17,915 nucleotides of DNA from CAZLLV01 sp964560325 (lineage in GTDB: Bacteria; Acidobacteriota; Thermoanaerobaculia; Multivoradales; DATKCC01), in assembly GCA_964560325.1 (NCBI GenBank), contig CAZLLV010000404.1, positions 1 to 17,915 of the forward strand. The letters run 5' to 3'. Both the position numbers and the translations under genes were made by a program. Below, piece by piece: positions 1 through 6,648 of this stretch; the first letter of the stretch is position 1; every line of letters begins with the position of its first letter. Below the pieces are notes generated by a model that worked only from the letters and a program-made list of their open reading frames with translations, was not told the origin of the DNA and searched no databases.

Positions 1-1
1 C

Positions 2-1123
2 GAGGGCATCCCCGTCGCAGGGTCGATGTCCGTGACCCCGGTCGCTCCGGCCGACCGCCGCGGAATGACTGTGCTCCTCGACGAGGACGGGCATTTTCAG
101 CTGCCACTCGAGGGCCCCGGTACCTACACGGTCCGCGTCTACGACCAACGTGACCGCCGCTTCGACCGGGCCACCCTCGCCGCCGTGGAGTTCAGCGACC
201 CCGACGAAGAGGTCACGATCCGGTTACCGGAGGGACGAATCGGCGGGGTGGTGATCGACGAGCGGGGCAATCCGGTGACTGGCGCTACGGTGCTACTCCA
301 GAGCCGACAAGACACGCCCGACGAACGGTTTCGGACGGTACAGATCACCGCCCGCACCTCTCCAGATGGAGATTTTCTCGCCGAGGGGCTCGACGCCGGA
401 GCCTGGACCTTGACCGCCAACGCGGGCGAGCTCGACAGTAAATCGGTGGTCGTCGCCATCGCCCCCGACGAGCGGGCCGAGGCCATCGAGCTGGTCCTGG
501 AGCAACCCGAGAAGGCGGAAGGTATCGTCACCGATGAGGCGGGAAGGCCCGTGGCCGGCGCCCAGCTCGTGTTCAGCCTGGAGCCCGGCAGCCCCCACGA
601 GATTCCCACCTACGCACGTGCGACGACGGGCCACGAAGGCCGCTTCCGGATATCGGTGGAAAGCGCCGGCCGCATGGCGAACCTCCGGGTTCAGACTCCT
701 GCGGGAGCCGTCCACGCGTTTCGAATCGGACTCGTCCCCGATCTACGGCTCCGGCTACCACCGGCGAGTGGGGCCGTGGAGCTCGAGCTCCCCTGCGCCC
801 ACACCGGTGCCTGGATCTCTGGCAACTACTTTCTCGTGGCGCAGACCGGCGCCTTCCTGCCCGCCACCAGCCTCTTCCTCGGTGATACGACCGACTCCGG
901 TGATGGGTGTCGCGTCGTGCGCACGGCGCCGGGCCTGGCAGTCGGTGCCTGGCGCATCGTTCGGGTGACCACTCCCACCGACGAAGCGCTCCTGCTCTAC
1001 GGACAGGGCGGCACGCTCGAGAGCCACGGCGAGCTGCTGGCTCGGCCTGGCACCCCGGTAAGAGTCGTCGTCGAAGCGGAGGAGCCGCGTTCCTCCACCC
1101 ATGGGCACCGATCAGAAAGGTGA
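2..1123 (+). CDS. Secreted carboxypeptidase-regulatory-like repeat protein, 5' end missing
   Basis: The frame is open to the left edge. The residues before the first in-frame ATG (26) already continue a domain (EGIPVAGS), so the gene begins outside the window. At least two carboxypeptidase regulatory-like (transthyretin-like beta-sandwich) units are visible. Numbered from the ATG at 26, one spans about residues 70-133 (GGVVIDERGNPVTGATV, then SPDGDF) and one about 162-235 (GIVTDEAGRPVAGAQ, then GHEGRF). A third partial unit is cut by the edge. In this fold family the G-x-P-V-x-G-A turn and D-G-x-F strand are typical. Such domains are structural or adhesive parts of secreted and outer-membrane proteins; no peptidase motif is visible. 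The C-terminal ~120 residues form a further beta-rich region with two cysteines. The stop is five bases before the next gene's ATG, so the two are probably co-transcribed and translationally coupled. The precise role is unknown. Confidence 0.8.
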   Translation, partial: EGIPVAGSMSVTPVAPADRRGMTVLLDEDGHFQLPLEGPGTYTVRVYDQRDRRFDRATLAAVEFSDPDEEVTIRLPEGRIGGVVIDERGNPVTGATVLLQSRQDTPDERFRTVQITARTSPDGDFLAEGLDAGAWTLTANAGELDSKSVVVAIAPDERAEAIELVLEQPEKAEGIVTDEAGRPVAGAQLVFSLEPGSPHEIPTYARATTGHEGRFRISVESAGRMANLRVQTPAGAVHAFRIGLVPDLRLRLPPASGAVELELPCAHTGAWISGNYFLVAQTGAFLPATSLFLGDTTDSGDGCRVVRTAPGLAVGAWRIVRVTTPTDEALLLYGQGGTLESHGELLARPGTPVRVVVEAEEPRSSTHGHRSER

Positions 1124-1128
1124 GCACG

Positions 1129-1518
1129 ATGAAGAATGCGTACGGACGAGACGTCTCCGTATACCTGGTGGCGCTGTCGGCACTGGCTCTCGTGATGCTG
1201 CTGGTCCCCTCCCCGGTGAGTGCGTGGCCATCCATCTGCGACAACTGCTATCAGGGGACCGACCCCTATGGACAGCAAGATGCCCAATGCTGCCTGAGCG
1301 GCCACTGCGACTGGTGGGCGAGTCAGGGTTATATTCCGACGATCACTAACATGGAGTGGTGTACCAGCTGGCAGGAGGGAGGCTTGGCCGGATGCAACGG
1401 TGTGCACAACAGCTGCTCTTCGTCGGGTGGAGGTGGAGGTGGGGAGAACCCCGATTGCACGATCCAAATCGGCGAATACTGTCCCCCCGAGTGCTCGCGC
1501 TGCACTATCGTCTACTAA
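1129..1518 (+). CDS. Secreted cysteine-rich mini-protein, 129 residues, unknown family
   Basis: I do not recognise this family. The start is ATG 1129, preceded by GAAAGG (1115-1120) at 8-nt spacing inside the end of the upstream gene. A longer frame to the left overlaps that gene and lacks a signal peptide. Residues 1-32 form a Sec signal peptide: KNAYGR, a hydrophobic core, then a PSPVSA-type cleavage site before WPS. The mature part is about 97 residues with 12 cysteines (37, 40, 54, 55, 60, 78, 89, 96, 110, 118, 122, 125) and several tryptophans. It looks bipartite. An 8-Cys region has spacing C-x2-C-x13-CC-x4-C-x17-C-x10-C-x6-C. A Ser/Gly linker (SSSGGGGGG, 97-105) leads to a 4-Cys tail, C-x7-C-x3-C-x2-C. 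An even Cys count and export suggest disulfides; metal binding by the closely spaced pairs is an alternative. Coupling to the regulatory-like-domain gene suggests a joint surface role (inference). Confidence 0.8.
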   Translation: MKNAYGRDVSVYLVALSALALVMLLVPSPVSAWPSICDNCYQGTDPYGQQDAQCCLSGHCDWWASQGYIPTITNMEWCTSWQEGGLAGCNGVHNSCSSSGGGGGGENPDCTIQIGEYCPPECSRCTIVY

Positions 1519-1575
1519 ACGCGAAGCGCGACGGCATGGTCCGGCAGGACGCCGCTGCCTCGCGACTCGCGAAGG

Positions 1576-1581
1576 TATAGT
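1576..1581 (+). promoter_or_regulatory. TATAGT -10-like box, likely leaderless promoter
   Basis: TATAGT matches the -10 consensus at five of six positions and ends exactly 6 nt before ATG 1588, so transcription would start at or next to the start codon. The only purine run nearby, GAAGG at 1571-1575, is 12 nt from the ATG, which is long for a ribosome binding site. No convincing -35 is visible. The same layout recurs at 6651, 12652 and 14104. Confidence 0.5.
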
Positions 1582-1587
1582 GATGCG

Positions 1588-2973
1588 ATGACCCCGACGG
1601 TTTCGCTGCTCGGCCTCCTCGCCTTCGTCCAGATCGGGCTCGCGCCTCGGCCGATGGACGGGGGCGAGGTAGTCCTTCGAGCGCAAGGAACGCGTCCGGA
1701 CTCCGTTCTTTCGCTCGGTAGCGAGACTGTGGTGGCCTGGGCGCTCAGCGAGTCGGACGGCGGCAGCCACCGCAACCTCTGCCAGATCTCGTCGCTTTCC
1801 GACCTCGACACGGATCACCGCGCCGCTCCAGTCGCATCACGGACCTACTTCGCCGAAGTCGAAGAGCTCGCGTCCTGTTGCGTCGATCGAATGGCCCTCG
1901 CGCAGTCCAAGGCCGCTCGATTCATGGTCGTCACCGGCTGCAGCGGTCGCGAGGAAACGTGGCTCTGGACCCAGACCGGCAGTCGTTCAGGAGGGTCTGC
2001 CGGCCTCCCGGCACCGATCGCGCCATCCCCCGGAGTCGACCAGAAGGCCCCGCGATTGGTTGCCGCCGCTGGAGGAGGCTATTGGCTGGCGTGGGTCGAG
2101 AACGAGCATTTGTCGCAAGGCGGTGGCACGATCCGCCTGCTTCGAATGGATGCGGCGGGTGACCCGGTGTCCGATCCGATCGACCTATCGGATCCTGCAA
2201 CTTCCCTGGCGACGGCGAGCCCTCTGGGAGACGAGCTGTCGCTACGATTCCTGCCCGACGGTGGGGCCGCCGTGGGCTGGCTGGCCACCTCCGGCTCAGG
2301 AAACCGCGAGGTTAGGTTCCGGGTGGTCGATGGCCAGGGCCGACCGAGAATGCCCGAGATCGTGGCGACCCCGGAAGGCCACGTGCCGCGGGGATCGATC
2401 CGGATCGAGGCCGTCGGACCCGACACGGTGGCACTTGCTTGGCAACGGCGGGGCACCGGGGCTGCGGGTCCGGAAGTGCCGGACCGCACGTTCCTTCGCC
2501 TTTTCTCGATCGACGGCAAGGCGCGTTCCGAGGCACTGCCGGTCGCGGTGGACGAGCCGTCGCGATCCCAGACCCTGACTCGGCTCGCGGCCCTCGGATC
2601 GGTGAGGCTGCTGATCTGGTATGAAACACCCCCCGGCGTCGCCACGCCGGAGGAGGGCTGGATCGCGGTCCGGCGATGGTCTCCTAAAGTCGGCCCGATC
2701 GGCTTGACCACCCGTTTTCCGGCCGCGCTGGCCTGGCGCTGGCCGTTGCTCGAAGCAGCTCCGGACGAGACCGGAGACGCCCTGACCCTCTACTGGCACC
2801 CCAACGGTCCTGCCGGCTTCGCCGATCCGGGACGGATCGCCTGGCGCCAGGTGGTCATTCCCGGCGCAGGGTCAGCGATGGCCGGCTGGCCTGAGCGGGG
2901 CGGGGGGAAGGGCCAGCGCCAGGGGTCCCGAACCGGGGGCTCGGCGGACCGCGCCCGGGTAGACGAACGCTGA
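1588..2973 (+). CDS. Predicted secreted seven-bladed beta-propeller protein, unknown function
   Basis: No named family is recognised. The 461-residue product begins with a hydrophobic segment (about residues 5-19) that could act as a signal peptide, although its n-region lacks positive charge. A strand motif ending in V/L-x-W recurs with a period of about 59 residues: TVVAW (47-51), FMVV (112-115), YWLAW (165-169), AAVGW (227-231), VALAW (281-285), LLIW (341-344) and LTLYW (399-403). A second strand follows in phase: IRLLRMD (182-188), VRFRVVD (242-248), LRLFSID (303-309), IAVRRW (359-364) and IAWRQV (417-422). Seven units fit a seven-bladed propeller. Four cysteines lie in the N-terminal third. 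The last ~36 residues are a Gly/Arg/Ser-rich tail after the final blade. The gene follows the Cys-rich mini-protein by 69 bp but appears to have its own promoter. A carbohydrate- or protein-binding role is possible, not shown. Confidence 0.72.
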   Translation: MTPTVSLLGLLAFVQIGLAPRPMDGGEVVLRAQGTRPDSVLSLGSETVVAWALSESDGGSHRNLCQISSLSDLDTDHRAAPVASRTYFAEVEELASCCVDRMALAQSKAARFMVVTGCSGREETWLWTQTGSRSGGSAGLPAPIAPSPGVDQKAPRLVAAAGGGYWLAWVENEHLSQGGGTIRLLRMDAAGDPVSDPIDLSDPATSLATASPLGDELSLRFLPDGGAAVGWLATSGSGNREVRFRVVDGQGRPRMPEIVATPEGHVPRGSIRIEAVGPDTVALAWQRRGTGAAGPEVPDRTFLRLFSIDGKARSEALPVAVDEPSRSQTLTRLAALGSVRLLIWYETPPGVATPEEGWIAVRRWSPKVGPIGLTTRFPAALAWRWPLLEAAPDETGDALTLYWHPNGPAGFADPGRIAWRQVVIPGAGSAMAGWPERGGGKGQRQGSRTGGSADRARVDER

Positions 2974-3216
2974 CCGAAGCCGACGACGGCCGGCCACCAC
3001 GACGGGCCGTGACCGCTCCGCCGCCTCGACCAGGGTCGCGGCGGTCGCAGGGCACGGAAGCCGGTGCCGAGCCACCGGCGCCCCGCCCACCACTCCCACC
3101 GAATGCGGGCTGGGAGCCGACCCCCGGGCGGGAGCCCCTGGCGCCGGCCCGGGGGGGACCAGGGTCGGCCCCCCACCCACCTCGGGAGGAGACAAGGCTC
3201 CTCCCCTACGCCCCGG
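2974..3216. other. GC-rich, hairpin-rich gap between convergent genes
   Basis: About 240 bp without a supported gene lie between the propeller gene and the converging M16 gene. The sequence is extremely G/C-rich with several inverted repeats. CCCCCGGG (3121-3128) pairs with CCCGGGGG (3148-3155). A G run at 3152-3157 can alternatively pair with the C run at 3169-3174. A separate compact hairpin lies at 3184-3205. Apparent open frames here are unsupported. Confidence 0.6.
3184..3205. terminator. Bidirectional hairpin between convergent genes
   Basis: GGGAGGAG (3184-3191) and CTCCTCCC (3198-3205) form a perfect 8-bp stem around a 6-nt loop. The hairpin starts 12 bp past the stop codon of the minus-strand M16 gene and is also downstream of the plus-strand propeller gene. 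Neither side has a T-tract, so it may act without one or only protect 3' ends. Confidence 0.45.
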
Positions 3217-4755
3217 CTACTCGAACATCTCCCCGACCGGGACGATCTCGACCGCGGTCGGCCGGACCTCGAGCGGAACGATCTCCTGGTCCTCCGTGAG
3301 CACCTCTTCCGGGACCGGGTTGGCGTACTCGATCGGGCTCGGCTGGTCGAGGAAGAGAGCGGCCGCGGTCGCACGGGCGTCCGGGGTCACGATCACCGCC
3401 TCGTACCGATCCGGATGGACGTACTTCTTCAGGGCCGCGTTCACCGCCCCCACCTCCATCCCGGTCAGCCGCCGCTCGATCTCCTCGATCCAGTACGGCA
3501 TCCCGTAGAACCGGCTGTCCATCATGATGCCCAACCGCTCCGACAGCGTCTGCGCCCAGAGCTTCGAATAGTTCAACAGGTAGTCCCGGGCGAGCTCGAA
3601 CTGCTCCGCCGTGAGCCCCTCCTCGACCGTCCTCTCGACGGAGTGGAGCCCGGCGCGGAGCGCGAAGTGTGCCGTGTCCGGCACCACCGGGCGGATCCAG
3701 ACCGAGAAGTACTGCTGGCGCCGCGGCACGTTGGGCGTCGGCCGGGAGGTGAACGGCGGGTTCGCGTAGTGCTCGATGTAGCTGTAGTCGCCGTAGTTGA
3801 GCCCCCGCTCGCCGCGCAGCTCGGTCATCAGCAAGCCGTTGAAGGTGCGGTGCTCGCCGAGGAAGCTGTTCGCCACCATCAGCGGGTAGTAGTCGGCGTC
3901 CGCACGGGTGAGCGGCAGCGGGTGACCGAAGTGGATGCCGACCGCCGCCGTGTTCTTCTCGACCAGCGTGAAGGCGCGGCCCGCCGCCTTCGGCAGCGGC
4001 GGCAGGTCGACCCGCTCGCCCGCCTCGCCGGCCGGCAGCCGCGAGAGCGCGGCCTGGAGCTTCGCCGGGAAGCCCTCCGGGTAGCCGCCGGCGACGCCGA
4101 GGAGCAGGTTGGCGCGCGTGAAGTGCGTGCGGTGGAAGCGCTTCACGTCGTCCAAGGTGATCGCCGCGAGCCCGCTCACGGTGCCGGCGGGCAGATGGCC
4201 GTACGGGTGATCGTCGAAGATCTCGAGCTGGAGCGCCTCGAGCCCCAGGAGCTCGTCGTTGCCGCTCCGCAGGGTCGAGGTCAGGTACGACAGGAGCTGA
4301 TCCTTGTTGCGCGAGAAGTCGGCCTCGCGGAACGCCGGGCGGGTCACCGCCTCGACCAGCAGGTCGGTGTAGGCGTCGAGATTGTCGACATGAGTCTCGC
4401 CAGCGACGACCGTGACCTCGCGGTCGGTGCCGGCGTCGACCCGGGCCGCCATCGGGTAGAGGGCGTCGACGACCTCGGCGTACGAGCGCTCTTCGGTGCC
4501 GCCCTGGCCGACCATCAGCGCGGTGAGCGCGGCCAGCCCCTCCTTGCCCTCCGGGTCGTGGATCGAGCCGGCGCGGAACATGAGGCGGATCGCCACCAGC
4601 GGCGAGCCGGGGCTGGGGAGCTCGACGAGCTCGATCGGCGGCGTGGCGCCCTCCGCCGGCTGGGCCGCCACCGGGTCCGCGGCCCCGGCGAAGAGCGCGG
4701 CCAGGATCGGGAGCAGGAGCAGGACGTGCGGGGACGTGCGGTTCTTCCGGGCCAT
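3217..4755 (-). CDS. M16 family peptidase-like protein, zinc-less partner subunit
   Basis: The 512-residue product carries an N-terminal signal peptide (MARKNRTSP, then a Leu/Ala core to about residue 31) and two M16-type domains. The typical inverted zinc motif HxxEH is absent: the equivalent helix reads EGLAALTALMVGQGG (about 72-86). In two-gene bacterial M16 systems one subunit keeps the zinc site and the other lacks it, and the two form a clam-shell that degrades peptides (established for this family). This gene fits the second role. It begins two bases after the stop of the zinc-bearing gene, with the ribosome binding site GGAGGAGAG (on the minus strand) lying in the 3' end of that gene, so tight operon coupling is likely. 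Location is probably periplasmic. The substrate is unknown. Confidence 0.88.
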   Translation of the reverse strand: MARKNRTSPHVLLLLPILAALFAGAADPVAAQPAEGATPPIELVELPSPGSPLVAIRLMFRAGSIHDPEGKEGLAALTALMVGQGGTEERSYAEVVDALYPMAARVDAGTDREVTVVAGETHVDNLDAYTDLLVEAVTRPAFREADFSRNKDQLLSYLTSTLRSGNDELLGLEALQLEIFDDHPYGHLPAGTVSGLAAITLDDVKRFHRTHFTRANLLLGVAGGYPEGFPAKLQAALSRLPAGEAGERVDLPPLPKAAGRAFTLVEKNTAAVGIHFGHPLPLTRADADYYPLMVANSFLGEHRTFNGLLMTELRGERGLNYGDYSYIEHYANPPFTSRPTPNVPRRQQYFSVWIRPVVPDTAHFALRAGLHSVERTVEEGLTAEQFELARDYLLNYSKLWAQTLSERLGIMMDSRFYGMPYWIEEIERRLTGMEVGAVNAALKKYVHPDRYEAVIVTPDARATAAALFLDQPSPIEYANPVPEEVLTEDQEIVPLEVRPTAVEIVPVGEMFE

Positions 4756-4757
4756 GG

Positions 4758-6176
<1,419 letters not shown>

Positions 6177-6184
6177 GGGATGTG

Positions 6185-6191
6185 TCCTCCT
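6185..6191 (-). promoter_or_regulatory. Strong ribosome binding site that favours the TTG start at 6176
   Basis: On the minus strand this reads AGGAGGA, a near-perfect Shine-Dalgarno, with 8 nt to TTG 6176-6174. It lies inside the longer frame that would begin at ATG 6206, which has no such site. It therefore argues for the shorter protein. Confidence 0.65.
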
Positions 6192-6218
6192 GTTGCGGAT
6201 CGTCATGAGACGCGATTG

Positions 6219-6224
6219 ATTCTA
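6219..6224 (-). promoter_or_regulatory. TAGAAT -10-like box for the M16 protease operon
   Basis: On the minus strand TAGAAT matches the -10 consensus at five of six positions in a very GC-rich gap. A start site 6-7 nt downstream would give a leader of about 36 nt to the TTG start with its AGGAGGA site. No clear -35 is visible. Confidence 0.45.
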
Positions 6225-6278
6225 CCGAGCCGCGCGCGACTCGATCGGAGGCTGGAGCAAGCGGCTCGGGCGGGGGCG

Positions 6279-6308
6279 CCCTTTCCTCCCCGCGCGGGGA
6301 GGAAAGGG
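6279..6308. terminator. Perfect 30-bp palindrome, terminator or dispersed repeat
   Basis: The left arm 6279-6293 is the exact reverse complement of the right arm 6294-6308, giving a 15-bp arm with no spacer. It sits about 25 bp past the stop codon of the small minus-strand gene at 6333 and upstream of the M16 promoter. That is the place for a terminator, but no T-tract follows on either strand. Perfect GC-rich palindromes of this style can also be dispersed intergenic repeats in high-GC bacteria. Confidence 0.5.
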
Positions 6309-6332
6309 ATGGGGTTTGGAGGGGCGATCCGA

Positions 6333-6644
6333 TCAATCGAGGTCGAACGGCCGCACCGGGCGTTCGTCGTCGTCTTCTTCCGTCGCCCGCTCGAGCGCCT
6401 CCCGGAACTTCGCGTCCAGCAGCCGCGACCGGTCCTTCTGCGCCGCCTGCTCGCGCTCGAAGAGCTGCTCGGCGCGCGCCTTCTGCTGGTCCATGTCGGC
6501 GAACAGAGAGTCGAAGTCCTTGCCGCCGGCGATCGGTCCCTTCGGCTTCTTGTGGAACAGCACCTCGCCGGTGGCGACGTCGACCACCAGGTCGGAGCCG
6601 CAATCGGGGCAGATCAGCGAGAGCTTGCCGTCCTTCGTGCTCAC
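6333..6644 (-). CDS. Small hypothetical protein with a single CxxC knuckle and charged helix
   Basis: I do not recognise a named family. The 103-residue product starts with GTG 6644. It has one CPDCG knuckle (C12, C15) followed by LVVDVATGEVLFHKK, which resembles half of a zinc ribbon. A long charged helix follows (about 50-90, rich in E, R, K, A and Q), then an acidic EEDDDE stretch. There is no signal peptide, so the protein is probably cytosolic. With one Cys pair, zinc binding would need a partner or dimer. The start lies just past the YfhO-family gene stop (TGA 6651-6649). It has no Shine-Dalgarno, but TAGACT ends 6 nt before the GTG, pointing to a leaderless transcript initiated at the end of the upstream gene. 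Confidence 0.75.
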   Translation of the reverse strand: MSTKDGKLSLICPDCGSDLVVDVATGEVLFHKKPKGPIAGGKDFDSLFADMDQQKARAEQLFEREQAAQKDRSRLLDAKFREALERATEEDDDERPVRPFDLD

Positions 6645-6648
6645 GGGC

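Noticed and set aside
907..1128. Longer upstream form of the Cys-rich mini-protein
   Set aside because: The extra 74 codons overlap the regulatory-like-domain gene out of frame and would bury the signal peptide.
1432..1442. Polyglycine-coding GGT/GGA run considered as a repeat element
   Set aside because: It is a short in-frame linker within the Cys-rich protein, with no copies elsewhere in the window.
3119..3174. G/C runs considered as a riboswitch or structured RNA
   Set aside because: Several alternative hairpins are possible simply because of the G and C runs. No conserved motif is recognisable and no gene lies downstream on the + strand.
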